In this document: positions 27,118 to 36,687 of the stretch, piece after piece | How positions within the stretch are numbered: the stretch's first letter is position 1 | Layout of the letters: each line of letters opens with the position of its first letter | From: an uncultured Gammaproteobacteria bacterium | GTDB taxonomy: Bacteria; Pseudomonadota; Gammaproteobacteria; GCA-001735895 | NCBI GenBank assembly: GCA_937894085.1 | Contig: CALCSG010000216.1 | Coordinates: forward strand, 1-46,992 | Length of the DNA stretch: 46,992 nt | Reading direction: 5' to 3' | Notes under the pieces: generated by a model | Seen by the model: only the letters and a program-made list of their open reading frames with translations | Databases searched by the model: none | What the model was told of the DNA's origin: nothing | Position numbers and translations under genes: made by a program

Positions 27118-27510
27118 GTGAGTTTCCGCACCATACAATTATCTGGCATGAAAATAAGTAACATTGAAAGTGATGGCGATACTGCCAGTATCGAAATTTC
27201 TTATGCAATTATTATCAAAAACATGGATGACGCCGAACAGGATACTCGCTGGTATGGCAAAGCTCTGATGAAAATCAGTGAACTGGTTATAGATACTGAT
27301 GAGTTACCAGAATTTCCTGCCACCGTTAAAAGTGCCGATATCAAAGACAACCAGATAACCTATCGTGATGAGTCAGCGATTCCACTCAAAACCCATGGCA
27401 ACGTCGGAATTACCCTGCAGTTTGAAAATTTTGATTCACCCGTTAAATTCATCGGTGAACAAATGGATTTTGATCTAACTGAGCACGAAAAATATATAGA
27501 ACATATATAA
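27118..27510 (+). CDS. Hypothetical protein (beta-rich, 130 aa)
   Basis: 130 residues with a GTG start preceded by GGAG at suitable distance. The alternating pattern (TASIEISYAIIIKNMDD, then ITLQFENFDSPVKFIGE) suggests a single beta-rich soluble domain. There is no signal peptide. It is acidic, especially at the C-terminus. No family recognised. It stands alone between the small Cys protein and orn. Confidence 0.65.
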   Translation: MSFRTIQLSGMKISNIESDGDTASIEISYAIIIKNMDDAEQDTRWYGKALMKISELVIDTDELPEFPATVKSADIKDNQITYRDESAIPLKTHGNVGITLQFENFDSPVKFIGEQMDFDLTEHEKYIEHI

Positions 27511-27597
27511 CCGCCGATGAATTTAGTGAGGAAAAGTCATTTATGGCAGATTTCCTTCATGACCACCTGAGTCCGGCAGGTCATTCAATATCAGGAT

Positions 27598-28143
27598 TTA
27601 CAAACGCATAAATGTTTCGCGGTAGTAAACCATCTCATCTATCGATTCTTTGATATCATCCAGAGCCAGATGCGCGCCTTTTTTATTGAATCCTGTCAAC
27701 AAATCCGGTTTCCATAATCTCGCCAGCTCTTTTAACGTACTGACATCCAGGTTTCTATAATGAAAAAATGATTCCAGCTCAGGCATTAACCTGGCCATAA
27801 ACCGTCGATCCTGACAGATACTATTGCCACACATCGGAGATTCCCCTGCTGGAACGTAGTTCTTAAGAAAATCAAGCGTATTCTGCTCGGCCTGTGCCAT
27901 CGAAAACTGACTATTTTTGATCCGCTCAACCAGTCCGGATTCACCGTGATGTTTGGTATTCCACTCATCCATGCCACCTAAGATTTCATCTGGCTGATAA
28001 ATGGCAATCACCGGCCCCTGATCAAGAATATTCAAATCTTTATCTGTCACGATGGTTGCTATTTCTATAATTTGATCCTGCTGAGGCTCCAGGCCGGTCA
28101 TTTCAAGGTCGATCCAGATTAAGTTTGTGGTATTAACTGTCAT
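27598..28143 (-). CDS. orn: Oligoribonuclease
   Basis: 181 residues, the standard Orn length, starting with [23 protein letters not shown] (first two acidic residues of the DEDDh exonuclease core in IDLEMTG). [16 protein letters not shown] and [13 protein letters not shown] follow, and the late [13 protein letters not shown] holds the last catalytic residues. It degrades nanoRNA dinucleotides, including pGpG from c-di-GMP breakdown, which may connect to the PilZ protein nearby. Confidence 0.96.
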   Translation of the reverse strand: MTVNTTNLIWIDLEMTGLEPQQDQIIEIATIVTDKDLNILDQGPVIAIYQPDEILGGMDEWNTKHHGESGLVERIKNSQFSMAQAEQNTLDFLKNYVPAGESPMCGNSICQDRRFMARLMPELESFFHYRNLDVSTLKELARLWKPDLLTGFNKKGAHLALDDIKESIDEMVYYRETFMRL

Positions 28144-28309
28144 GTATTTTCTCTAAAAGTTGGAAGGAAACTGTGAGTACGACTATTTATAGTGACTTTT
28201 CCAGATTCCACTTAATTATGGGAGTAAGCATTACCCACCAGTCACTCATAGTTATTTTCTTATGAAATTACAGTAAACTATAGCAACCTGAAAACTATTT
28301 AGAAACTTA

Positions 28310-29548
28310 ATGCATACATTTACCCTGATATTTCTGGCTTTCCTGTTAGCCTCGGTATTGACCAGGCTATGGCTTTCACAACGTCAAATCAAGCATATAC
28401 AGGCACATAAAAATAAGGTGCCAGATGCTTTTGCCGAAAAAATAACCCTTGAAGAACATCAAAAGGCTGCCGACTATTCAACAACAAAATTGAAACTTGG
28501 TCGGTTTACCCTTGCCTGGGAAACTCTCTGGTTACTGACCTGGACACTCGGCGGAGCGCTTGGCATGGTAGATGGCTGGTGGTTACAATATGAACTCTCC
28601 CCGTTATGGACTGGTATCAGTGTCATTCTCAGCATGACTGTTTTAATGAGCCTGCTGGATTTACCTTTTTCGCTGTATTCAACCTTTGTCATTGAAGAAC
28701 GTTTCGGTTTCAACAAGACGACCTTTAAAACATGGATTACAGACCTGCTTAAATCGACCGCATTAATGCTGGTTATTGGCGTACCGCTTATCGCTGTCAT
28801 TTTATGGCTGATGAACCAGGCAGGACCAAACTGGTGGATTTATGCCTGGTCGGTATGGACCGCGTTCAGCCTGTTAATGATGTGGGCCTACCCTGCCTTT
28901 ATTGCCCCTATTTTCAATAAATTTACAGCGCTGGAAGACGAATCACTGAAATCCAGAATAGATGCGTTACTACATCGCTGTGGCTTTAAGAGTAAAGGTG
29001 TCTTTGTGGTTGATGGTTCTAAACGTTCAGCCCATGGAAATGCTTACTTTACCGGTTTTGGTAGTAATAAACGTATCGTATTTTACGATACCCTGCTGGA
29101 GTCCCTGTCTGAAAATGAAGTTGAAGCTGTACTGGCCCATGAACTCGGACACTTCAAACGTAACCATATTAAAAAATCTCTGGTGATTTCCGTTTTAATG
29201 ACCCTTGGCGGATTCGCATTACTGGCATGGCTGATGAATTCCCCGTGGTTTTATTCTGCTATGGGTGTAAATATGCCATCAACCCACACCGCTCTATTGC
29301 TATTTATGTTCATTATGCCAGTATTCTCTTATTTCATAAGTCCGCTATTCTCTGCCATGTCTCGTAAACATGAGTTTGAAGCGGATGACTTTGCCAGGCA
29401 GCAGAGTGATTATCGAGCGCTGGTATCAGCTTTGGTCAATATGTACCGAGAAAATGCCAGCACGTTAACTCCCGATCCTATACACTCGATGTTTTATGAC
29501 TCACATCCTCCAGCATCGATTCGAATTGCTCACCTCGAAACTAATTAA
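28310..29548 (+). CDS. M48 family zinc metalloprotease (Ste24/CAAX type)
   Basis: 412 residues with about six to seven membrane segments. The metalloprotease signature is HELGHFKRNH and the third zinc ligand lies in KHEFEADDFA, both typical for Ste24p-like M48 peptidases. N-terminal features (FGFNKTTFKTWITDLLK) also match the CAAX-prenyl-protease-1 N-terminal domain. In bacteria these act in membrane protein quality control. It is divergent from orn and first in a row with the cytochrome, phhB and rsgA. Confidence 0.92.
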   Translation: MHTFTLIFLAFLLASVLTRLWLSQRQIKHIQAHKNKVPDAFAEKITLEEHQKAADYSTTKLKLGRFTLAWETLWLLTWTLGGALGMVDGWWLQYELSPLWTGISVILSMTVLMSLLDLPFSLYSTFVIEERFGFNKTTFKTWITDLLKSTALMLVIGVPLIAVILWLMNQAGPNWWIYAWSVWTAFSLLMMWAYPAFIAPIFNKFTALEDESLKSRIDALLHRCGFKSKGVFVVDGSKRSAHGNAYFTGFGSNKRIVFYDTLLESLSENEVEAVLAHELGHFKRNHIKKSLVISVLMTLGGFALLAWLMNSPWFYSAMGVNMPSTHTALLLFMFIMPVFSYFISPLFSAMSRKHEFEADDFARQQSDYRALVSALVNMYRENASTLTPDPIHSMFYDSHPPASIRIAHLETN

Positions 29549-29562
29549 TCAGGAAAATTCAT

Positions 29563-29832
29563 ATGAGAAATATCATTTTATTTTTAGTCGCTACAGGGTT
29601 TACAGCTTCAGCTATTGCTGTAGATATAAAGAACGGTGATACATTACACGCTGACAATTGCACCAGGTGCCATGACACTTCTGTTTACACTCGGGCAAAT
29701 AAAAGAGTCAAAACTTTACCCAAGCTTGGTACTCAGGTACGCATGTGCAAAGATAACCTGGGAATCACCTGGTTTGATGATGAAGTTGAAGATGTAACGG
29801 GTTTTTTAAATACAAATTACTATCACTTTTAA
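29563..29832 (+). CDS. Small periplasmic cytochrome c
   Basis: 89 residues: a signal peptide of about 19 residues (hydrophobic core then AIA), and a heme attachment site CTRCH at residues 33-37. Only one further Met is near a plausible axial-ligand position (VRMCKDN). It likely carries electrons in the periplasm. The stop overlaps the phhB start (TAATG), an odd partner whose meaning is unclear. Confidence 0.85.
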   Translation: MRNIILFLVATGFTASAIAVDIKNGDTLHADNCTRCHDTSVYTRANKRVKTLPKLGTQVRMCKDNLGITWFDDEVEDVTGFLNTNYYHF

Positions 29833-30125
29833 TGCCTTCAAAGCTGAGCAGTGAAAATATTCAAACCAGTCTGCGACTACTACATGCAGACTGGTCATTG
29901 GATACTGACTCAGGTGTCATTCGACGTATAGTTAAATTTGATGATTTTTATCAAACCATGGCTTTTGCCAATTCTGTCGCCTGGATATCACACCGGCAAG
30001 ATCATCACCCTGACCTGTTAATCACTTATAAAACCTGCCGGGTTGATTTATTTACCCACTCGGTTAAAGGCTTAACTGAGAAGGATTTTATCTGCGCCAA
30101 AGCCATCGATAGCCTTTTGACATAA
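29832..30125 (+). CDS. phhB: Pterin-4a-carbinolamine dehydratase
   Basis: 97 residues with the family signature HRQDHHPDLLITYKTCRVDLFTHS reduced to its key parts: HRQDHHPD and the later DLFTHSVKGLTEKD. It dehydrates pterin carbinolamine and in some bacteria is linked to phenylalanine hydroxylase; no hydroxylase gene is nearby. It overlaps the cytochrome gene by one base and lies 4 bp before rsgA. Confidence 0.92.
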   Translation: MPSKLSSENIQTSLRLLHADWSLDTDSGVIRRIVKFDDFYQTMAFANSVAWISHRQDHHPDLLITYKTCRVDLFTHSVKGLTEKDFICAKAIDSLLT

Positions 30126-30129
30126 AAAC

Positions 30130-31092
30130 ATGGCAAAGCGCAAACTCAGTCACCAGCAGAAAAGACGCATACAAAAAGCCCAGCTATCCGTTAACCTGGA
30201 TGATGACAACACCCACCAGGGGTTAGTCATCTCTCACCATGGTGGTGAAGTAGAAATCCAGCCAGACACAGCCAATATTTCGAATATCCACTGTAAATTA
30301 CGTACCAACCTTGGCGTTATCGTGTGTGGCGATCAGGTTTATTATCGCGAGGAAAATAATGGTCTGAGTATTATAGCGATCAGACCCCGACAGAATCTTT
30401 TGCAAAGACTGGATGGTTTCGGGCAGTTAAAAGCCGTTGCCGCCAATGTGACACAATTACTTATCTGTCTGTCGATAACGCCTGAACCAAATCTATTTTT
30501 ACTTGATCAATACCTGTTATCAGCTGAACAACAGCACATTGATGTAGTCATCGTGTTAAACAAGATAGATCTGGTTGATGAGCAGAATTCCGACCCTTTT
30601 GACTTGAAAAAAATATACCAGCCAATGGGTTATGACGTGATACATACCAGCATCATAAAAAACATCAATATCGATGCGTTACAAAAACACTGCATTGACC
30701 ATATTAATGTCATTAGCGGTGTGTCAGGTGTTGGCAAATCATCAATTACCAAAGCTATCCTGCCCGAAACGGAGATTCCCATTGGAGAAATTTCAGAAGT
30801 GAACCAGGAAGGAAAACACACCACCCGCACCAGTCGACTGTACCACCTGCCATTGGGTGGTTTGTTAATAGATACTCCAGGAGTACGTGGCTTTAATCCA
30901 GTATTTGATAAAAATATTCCGATCGCATCAGGTTTCAGAGAAATCAACAAGCTGGCCCAACTTTGTCAGTTTAGCAACTGCAAACATACCCATGAACCCA
31001 AATGTGCAGTCACCAAAGCACTCAAATTGGGAGAAATCAGTCAAATAAGATACGATAATTACTTAAAGCTGTTGCAGGAAAGCGAGAAATAA
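30130..31092 (+). CDS. rsgA: Ribosome small-subunit-dependent GTPase A
   Basis: 320 residues with a circularly permuted GTPase: NKIDLVDE (G4) comes before the P-loop GVSGVGKSS and DTPGVRGF (G3). An N-terminal OB-fold (about 35-100) precedes it and a C-terminal zinc motif (CQFSNCKHTHEPKC) follows. It matures the 30S subunit. In many relatives it sits beside orn, as here with a few genes between them. Confidence 0.96.
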   Translation: MAKRKLSHQQKRRIQKAQLSVNLDDDNTHQGLVISHHGGEVEIQPDTANISNIHCKLRTNLGVIVCGDQVYYREENNGLSIIAIRPRQNLLQRLDGFGQLKAVAANVTQLLICLSITPEPNLFLLDQYLLSAEQQHIDVVIVLNKIDLVDEQNSDPFDLKKIYQPMGYDVIHTSIIKNINIDALQKHCIDHINVISGVSGVGKSSITKAILPETEIPIGEISEVNQEGKHTTRTSRLYHLPLGGLLIDTPGVRGFNPVFDKNIPIASGFREINKLAQLCQFSNCKHTHEPKCAVTKALKLGEISQIRYDNYLKLLQESEK

Positions 31093-31106
31093 CTAGCATA
31101 GAGCCT

Positions 31107-32204
31107 TTGATTCAAAAGAGCCCACCATCCGTGTTAAAAGATAGCTTAAATAATATACATATCAGTTCCGAAAAAATTCTGGTTACTCCCCAGGCTTTAA
31201 AACAGGAATTGCCGATTTCTGATCACGTACTCAACAATATCAGGAATTCCCGTCAACAAATTGCCGATATCATCCATCATAGAGATCACCGATTGTTAGT
31301 CATTTGTGGCCCCTGCTCCATTCACGATATTGATGCTGCAAAAGAATATGCTTCACGTCTGAAAAAACTGCAACTTGAACTTGCTGACAGTTTATATATC
31401 GTTATGCGTGTTTACTTTGAAAAGCCTCGTACCACGGTGGGCTGGAAAGGGTTGATTAATGATCCTTATCTGGATGGCACATTTAATATAGAGGATGGAC
31501 TTCGAATAGCACGCAAATTATTAATTGACTTTGCCGAAATGGAACTCCCTATGGGTACCGAAGCGCTGGACCCCATCAGCCCGCAATATCTCGGAGAGTT
31601 TTTCAGCTGGTCGGCGATAGGTGCACGCACTACCGAATCACAAACACACCGTGAGATGGCCAGCGGTCTATCCATGCCGGTCGGGTTTAAAAATAGCACC
31701 AACGGTAGCCTGGGCACAGCCATAGATGCTCTGAGAGCGGCTGCCTCCAGCCATAGCTTTATGGGCATCAATCAACAGGGCCAGGTAGCTGTTATTCAAA
31801 CAGAAGGCAATCCTGATGGTCATATCATTATGCGTGGCGGAAAAAGCTGCAACTATGATTCGGTGCAAATAGCACTGGGTGAAGACAAGTTAAAAGCCGC
31901 CAATGTCAACAGCGCCTTAATGGTCGACTGTAGCCACAGTAATTCAAACAAGGATTATACTCGTCAACCTTTAGTCGCATGCGACGTCATGAACCAGATA
32001 CTGGAAGGTAATCAATCCATTATTGGCATCATGCTGGAAAGCCATCTTAATGAGGGTAACCAGTCATCATCACAGCCACTGGAAGCAATGAAATATGGTG
32101 TATCCATTACTGATGCCTGTATTAACTGGGACACAACAGAAGACCTTTTACGCAAAATGGCCAAAAAATTAGCCAAAAAATTGCAACAGCGAGTTAAAAG
32201 TTAG
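31107..32204 (+). CDS. 3-deoxy-7-phosphoheptulonate (DAHP) synthase, class I
   Basis: 365 residues similar to AroF/AroG/AroH. Motifs include LLVICGPCSIHD, RVYFEKPRTTVGWKG and HIIMRGGKSCNYD, with metal ligands in DCSHSNSNKD. It condenses PEP and erythrose-4-phosphate at the start of aromatic synthesis. The TTG at 31107 gives the length shown; a GTG at 31131 would give a start SVLKDSLNNIH without the first eight residues and is about equally likely. Which of the three isozymes (feedback type) it is cannot be told. Confidence 0.93.
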   Translation: MIQKSPPSVLKDSLNNIHISSEKILVTPQALKQELPISDHVLNNIRNSRQQIADIIHHRDHRLLVICGPCSIHDIDAAKEYASRLKKLQLELADSLYIVMRVYFEKPRTTVGWKGLINDPYLDGTFNIEDGLRIARKLLIDFAEMELPMGTEALDPISPQYLGEFFSWSAIGARTTESQTHREMASGLSMPVGFKNSTNGSLGTAIDALRAAASSHSFMGINQQGQVAVIQTEGNPDGHIIMRGGKSCNYDSVQIALGEDKLKAANVNSALMVDCSHSNSNKDYTRQPLVACDVMNQILEGNQSIIGIMLESHLNEGNQSSSQPLEAMKYGVSITDACINWDTTEDLLRKMAKKLAKKLQQRVKS

Positions 32205-32331
32205 TCTAGGTTAATTTTCCTGCATTCCCTTTTAGTGCATGTTTCTAGCTTTATTGACTTGCTAAAGTTTCTGAGTAAGTATTCATTTAATCTCAAGCTA
32301 TAACTCTATAAATTCCTAAAAGGAGGATAAA

Positions 32332-33402
32332 ATGACACAGGTACTGGATGTAGTAAAAGCCGGCGTAGTGACTGGTGATGACGTACAAAAAGTTTTTCAG
32401 GTTGCCAAAGACGAAGGATTCGCCATACCGGCAGTCAACGTAGTTGGTTCCAACTCTGTTAACGCGGTAATAGAAGCAGCCGCCAAAGCGAAATCACCGA
32501 TCATGGTTCAATTCTCCAGCGGTGGCGCTGGCTTTTATGCAGGAAAAGACTGCCCGGCCGACAATCCTATGGTGTTAGGTGCTGTTTCCGGAGCCCTGCA
32601 TGTACACGCCATGTCTGAAGCTTATGCTGTACCTGTCATTCTGCACACTGATCACGCTGCGCGAAAATTATTGCCCTGGATCGACGGTATGCTGGATGCC
32701 GGTGAAGCTTATTATGAAAAACATGGCAAACCACTATTCAGTTCGCACATGATCGATCTCTCTGCCGAATCTCTGGAAGAGAATATAACCATCTGCGAGA
32801 AATACCTGCAGCGAATGAGTAAAATTGGCATGACGCTTGAAATTGAATTAGGGGTAACCGGCGGTGAAGAGGATGGCGTGGATAATACGCATCTGGATAA
32901 CGCATCTCTTTACACACAACCGGAAGACGTCGCCCTGGCTTATGAACGTTTAAGTGCAATCAGTGATAAATTCACCATCGCCGCTTCGTTTGGTAATGTT
33001 CACGGTGTGTATAAACCCGGCAATGTCCACCTGACACCAAAAATTTTAGACAATTCACAAAAGTATGTGCAGCAAAAATTTTCGACTGCCGATCGCCCAC
33101 TGAACCTGGTATTTCATGGTGGTTCAGGCTCTGCTCGTGAAGAAATTCGTGAAGCCATTTCTTATGGTGTGATCAAAATGAATATAGATACCGATACTCA
33201 GTGGGCAACCTGGAAAGGTGTTCATGACTATGAAGCAGATCATCATGACTACCTGCAAAGCCAGATCGGTAACCCCGAAGGAGATGAAAAACCGAATAAA
33301 AAAATCTACGATCCACGCATGTGGTTACGTGCCGGTGAAGTTGCTATGGTGAAGCGACTGCTAGAAGCATTCGAAGATCTCAACTGTATCAACCGAAACT
33401 AA
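32332..33402 (+). CDS. fba: Class II fructose-bisphosphate aldolase
   Basis: 356 residues. Zinc-site segments HTDHAARKLL and later AASFGNVHGVYKPGNVHL and LVFHGGSGS are all present, as expected for FbaA-type class II aldolase, which cleaves or forms fructose-1,6-bisphosphate. It has a very strong ribosome site (AAAGGAGG, 7 bases before ATG), in keeping with high expression. A palindromic element follows 8 bp after the stop. Confidence 0.96.
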   Translation: MTQVLDVVKAGVVTGDDVQKVFQVAKDEGFAIPAVNVVGSNSVNAVIEAAAKAKSPIMVQFSSGGAGFYAGKDCPADNPMVLGAVSGALHVHAMSEAYAVPVILHTDHAARKLLPWIDGMLDAGEAYYEKHGKPLFSSHMIDLSAESLEENITICEKYLQRMSKIGMTLEIELGVTGGEEDGVDNTHLDNASLYTQPEDVALAYERLSAISDKFTIAASFGNVHGVYKPGNVHLTPKILDNSQKYVQQKFSTADRPLNLVFHGGSGSAREEIREAISYGVIKMNIDTDTQWATWKGVHDYEADHHDYLQSQIGNPEGDEKPNKKIYDPRMWLRAGEVAMVKRLLEAFEDLNCINRN

Positions 33403-33410
33403 GGAAAACA

Positions 33411-33505
33411 GGTTCGGGGTCGAATACAAGGATAATAAGGAAACTGGAGTTGTTGATTAAAACTGTCCAGTTAAGCAAAACTCAACCTTTCGACTCCGAC
33501 ACTTT
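33411..33505. repeat. Imperfect inverted-repeat element behind fba
   Basis: GGTTCGGGGTCGAA (33411-33424) and the complement of a GTGTCGGAGTCGAA-like arm near 33490-33503 pair at about 11 of 14 positions. An inner pair of arms, AACTGGA / TCCAGTT, sits between. The ends resemble those of the 7843-7938 element. It may also serve as the fba transcript end, although no T tract follows. Confidence 0.6.
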
Positions 33506-33589
33506 TCAGCATCTGTAGAATATGAAGTGCATTGATCAGGGCGTATAGAACTTAACCAAATTTAAACTGAAATTTACAGGCAAAGCCTG

Positions 33590-34096
33590 TCAATATTTTT
33601 CCAGCATAGCCGGATCAAATGAATCCGTAGAGAGACTCAACCTGACTTCCTGCATACGCCCTTCAAGCGCCTTTATCTTTAGAACAAGGTTTTCAATCGT
33701 GATGGTATTGTCATCCAGTTCATACAATTGTTTAGAACCTTTATACTGAAAATTCATGATAATCATGGCATCGAGGTCATTCTCTTCGAGCTTCGCTTCT
33801 ATTTTGCGTTGTTTACGATAAATCCGATTCAATATTTGCTTTAAATCCCATACATACACCACTTCAAACAAAAAAGGATGGCGGCGTAATTTACTCAATA
33901 CAAAGATGACTATAATGGCTGCAACAGCTACTCCGCCAAGATTAAACCAGAAATGCGGTGCTTCAGGAGTACTGAAAACCTGAATTAGCAGCGATGAAGT
34001 AATTAGCGTGAGGAAAAGCAGGGCTACAACAATTCCGCCAAATACGATTTTTAGATGCCTGCTATATCTGGATTTATCTATTTCTTTTAATTTCAT
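33590..34096 (-). CDS. DUF3087-family membrane protein
   Basis: 168 residues: two membrane segments (about 17-38 and 52-70) separated by a short loop, then a cytoplasmic helical domain (HPFLFEVVYVWDLKQILNRI, KLEENDLDAMIIMNFQYKGS). The pattern matches the uncharacterised DUF3087 family of gammaproteobacteria. Function unknown. A compact hairpin ACAGGC-AAA-GCCTGT (33576-33590) overlaps the stop codon and may end transcription. Divergent from pcm. Confidence 0.85.
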   Translation of the reverse strand: MKLKEIDKSRYSRHLKIVFGGIVVALLFLTLITSSLLIQVFSTPEAPHFWFNLGGVAVAAIIVIFVLSKLRRHPFLFEVVYVWDLKQILNRIYRKQRKIEAKLEENDLDAMIIMNFQYKGSKQLYELDDNTITIENLVLKIKALEGRMQEVRLSLSTDSFDPAMLEKY

Positions 34097-34314
34097 ACCT
34101 GAACCAGTTTTAAAACCACCGAGGTTATTAAAGTTACAAATTTAGCTTAAACAATAGTAAGCCATCAAAAACCTTCTCTTACCTTATTTGTGTAAAGCCA
34201 AGAGTCTTTTGCAGTAAATATAACTTAAAATGACCCGATACATTGACATCATTACAAGAATTCGTAACCTCTGTCGACTGATGAATAGTCGGTCTGAATC
34301 GAGAGCACAAAAAA

Positions 34315-34944
34315 ATGAGTAATCTTGCACAAGCTAAATTTAATATGATTGAACAGCAAATTCGCCCCTGGGAGGTGCTCGATACCCAGGTACTGGATGT
34401 GTTTAATACTATAGAACGTGCTCATTTTGTACCTGAACAATATAAAGGTCTGGCTTATGCTGATTGCCAGTTGCCGGTTGTCGAAGGTGAATCCATGTTA
34501 CCTCCTACAGTTGAAGGTCGTATGTTGCAGGCTCTCAGACTTAAACCCAGCGATAGTGTGCTGGAAATAGGTACCTGCTGTGGTTACATAACAGCCTGCC
34601 TGGCCTCATTAGCAAACCACGTGACCAGTCTCGATAAACATACAGAAGCCACTACAATGGCGTCCGACAGGTTACAGCAAAATAATATTACTAATGTTGA
34701 GCTACAGACTATACAATCACTCGCAGATGTCACCGTTACAGAACGTTATGACGCCATCGCTATCGGTGCCGGTTCTTTAAGCAGCGTACCTCAAAATTTA
34801 AAGAATGCTCTGGTCATCGGTGGCCGACTGTTTGCTATCACCGGATCATCACCTGCCAAGCAGGCTCAGCTTATGACACGGGTAAATCAGACTGAGTGGA
34901 AAGTGGAAAATTTATTCGAAACTGATATTCCAGATATCAGCTGA
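34315..34944 (+). CDS. pcm: Protein-L-isoaspartate O-methyltransferase family
   Basis: 209 residues with the PCMT-type N-terminus (AKFNMIEQQIRPWEVLD) and SAM-binding motif VLEIGTCCGYITACLASLA. The canonical motif is VLEIGTGSGYQTA, so two glycine-loop positions are changed to Cys. In many gammaproteobacteria this protein heads a pcm-rhodanese-tolC group, as here. It may repair isoaspartate or methylate another substrate. Confidence 0.9.
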   Translation: MSNLAQAKFNMIEQQIRPWEVLDTQVLDVFNTIERAHFVPEQYKGLAYADCQLPVVEGESMLPPTVEGRMLQALRLKPSDSVLEIGTCCGYITACLASLANHVTSLDKHTEATTMASDRLQQNNITNVELQTIQSLADVTVTERYDAIAIGAGSLSSVPQNLKNALVIGGRLFAITGSSPAKQAQLMTRVNQTEWKVENLFETDIPDIS

Positions 34945-34959
34945 TTATCTGCACCGAAC

Positions 34960-35274
34960 ATGCAGCGTTACAGTGCCCATCAGCTGGCAGGATACCTTAA
35001 GTCCCATACTCCACGCTTAATCGATGTACGCGAACCCTGGGAATTTGACATCTGTCAGATTGAAAACAGTGAATTATTACCGATGGGCAGGGTTCCATCC
35101 TCACTGCAGCTATTTCATGAATCAGCAGAATATGTAATTATATGTCATCATGGTATTCGAAGTATGCAGGTCATAAACTTTCTGACACATCATGGCATCC
35201 ACAACACCATTAATCTTGATGGTGGAGTAGATGCATGGGCCAGGGAAATTGATTTATCAATGCCGGTATATTAA
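34960..35274 (+). CDS. Rhodanese-like sulfurtransferase
   Basis: 104 residues, one rhodanese domain with RLIDVREPWEFDICQI and the active-site loop CHHGIRSMQVINFL containing the catalytic cysteine. It is cytoplasmic, as no signal is seen. It lies 15 bp after pcm and 52 bp before tolC, a conserved arrangement; the sulfur donor and acceptor are unknown. Confidence 0.92.
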   Translation: MQRYSAHQLAGYLKSHTPRLIDVREPWEFDICQIENSELLPMGRVPSSLQLFHESAEYVIICHHGIRSMQVINFLTHHGIHNTINLDGGVDAWAREIDLSMPVY

Positions 35275-35326
35275 AAGTCGCTTAAACAACGTTTAGAAAC
35301 TTTCTCCAAATTATTGAGATAACAAC

Positions 35327-36640
35327 ATGAAACAACACATCAGTTTTTTGCTGACCTGCAGCCTGTTTACAATATTCAGCACTTCTATCAAGGCAATGGA
35401 TCTTATCCAGGTACAGAACCTGGCCTATGAACAGGATGCCCAGCTGATGATTGCCCGAAGCAATCTTGAGTCAACCCGTTATTTACTACCTCAGGTTCAA
35501 TCTGCAAATAAACCACAAATCAATTTAGATGCAAATGCCACCTATCAGGATACAGGTAACACTCTTACTTATGACGATAAAGTCAGCAGCCTGGGTTATA
35601 CCTTAAGTCTGCAGCAAAGCCTTTACAACAGTGAAACTATCGCCCAGTCGAATGCTGTCGAAGCTAATATCTTACAATCTGAAGCCGAATATAAGGCCGC
35701 CCAACAGGATTTAATTGTTCGAACCACAGAAGCCTATTTTAATATTTTATCAGCAGAAGACAGTGTTGAGTTTGCCCAGGCTGAAAAAAATGCGATTGGG
35801 CGCCAGCTTGAACAGGCTAAAAAACGTTTTGAAGTCGGGCTCATTGCCATCACTGACGTAAAAGAAGCACAGGCCAGCTATGACTTATCGGTCTCTCAGG
35901 AAATAATCGCTAATAATGCGCTGGATAATGCTCGTGAAGCACTGCAGGTCATTATCGGACAACCGCTAACTGAAGCACTGAATAAACTGGGAGATGGTGT
36001 TGAATTAATTATCCCGCAACCGGCAAAAGGTTCAGCCTGGGTAAAACAGGCCCTGAAAAATAACCTCAACCTGGTCTCAACCGAGGCCGCCCTGCAGGCA
36101 GCCAATGAAAATCGTAAAATTGCAAAGTCAGCTAAAAAGCCAACTGTTAACTTCATTGCCAGTTATGGAGGAAATACCATAGATAGTGATACTTCAGGTA
36201 ACTATGACACGGATAATTTAACACTCAGCGTTCAACTGAATATGCCTCTCTATACTGGTGGAAGAACCAGTGCGGCTATCAGCAAGGCGGAAGCTGATTA
36301 CGCCTCTGCTCAAAATAATTTGTTATTGCAAAAGCGTTTGACTGCGCAACAAACCAGTACCGCATTTTTAGCTGTAGTGTCAGGCATAGGACAGGTTAAT
36401 GCACTGAAACAGGCATTAATTTCTACTACAGCAGCGCTGGAAGCCACTGAAGCAGGTTTCGATGTTGGCACACGAACCTCGGTCGATGTTTTAAATTCTT
36501 TGCGTGAAACCTACGGCTCTAAACGAGACTATGCCTCTTCACGCTATAACTACCTGATTAATACGTTAAAATTAAAACAGGCTGCAGGTCTGCTGTCAGC
36601 GGATGATATTCCAGCCCTTAACCAGTGGTTAATTAAATAA
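35327..36640 (+). CDS. tolC: TolC-family outer membrane efflux channel
   Basis: 437 residues with a signal peptide (about 1-23, ending near IKA) followed by two OEP repeats of about 200 residues each, rich in coiled-coil heptads: AKKRFEVGLIAITDVKEAQA in the first and EAGFDVGTRTSVDVLNSLRE in the second. These paired motifs are diagnostic for TolC. It provides the outer membrane exit for tripartite pumps and type I secretion. It is third in the pcm-rhodanese-tolC group. Confidence 0.95.
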   Translation: MKQHISFLLTCSLFTIFSTSIKAMDLIQVQNLAYEQDAQLMIARSNLESTRYLLPQVQSANKPQINLDANATYQDTGNTLTYDDKVSSLGYTLSLQQSLYNSETIAQSNAVEANILQSEAEYKAAQQDLIVRTTEAYFNILSAEDSVEFAQAEKNAIGRQLEQAKKRFEVGLIAITDVKEAQASYDLSVSQEIIANNALDNAREALQVIIGQPLTEALNKLGDGVELIIPQPAKGSAWVKQALKNNLNLVSTEAALQAANENRKIAKSAKKPTVNFIASYGGNTIDSDTSGNYDTDNLTLSVQLNMPLYTGGRTSAAISKAEADYASAQNNLLLQKRLTAQQTSTAFLAVVSGIGQVNALKQALISTTAALEATEAGFDVGTRTSVDVLNSLRETYGSKRDYASSRYNYLINTLKLKQAAGLLSADDIPALNQWLIK

Positions 36641-36687
36641 TTAATGATAGCCTGACGGTTTTCCACAGATAACTTCACAATTCGGAT

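Noticed and set aside
27560-27582. Terminator after the 130-residue hypothetical gene
   Set aside because: The ATGACC/GGTCAT arms have a 14-base loop, competing pairings and no T tract.
32250-32300. Sigma-70 promoter for fba (TTGACT then AAGTAT)
   Set aside because: The -10 match is only three of six bases; not better than chance in AT-rich DNA.
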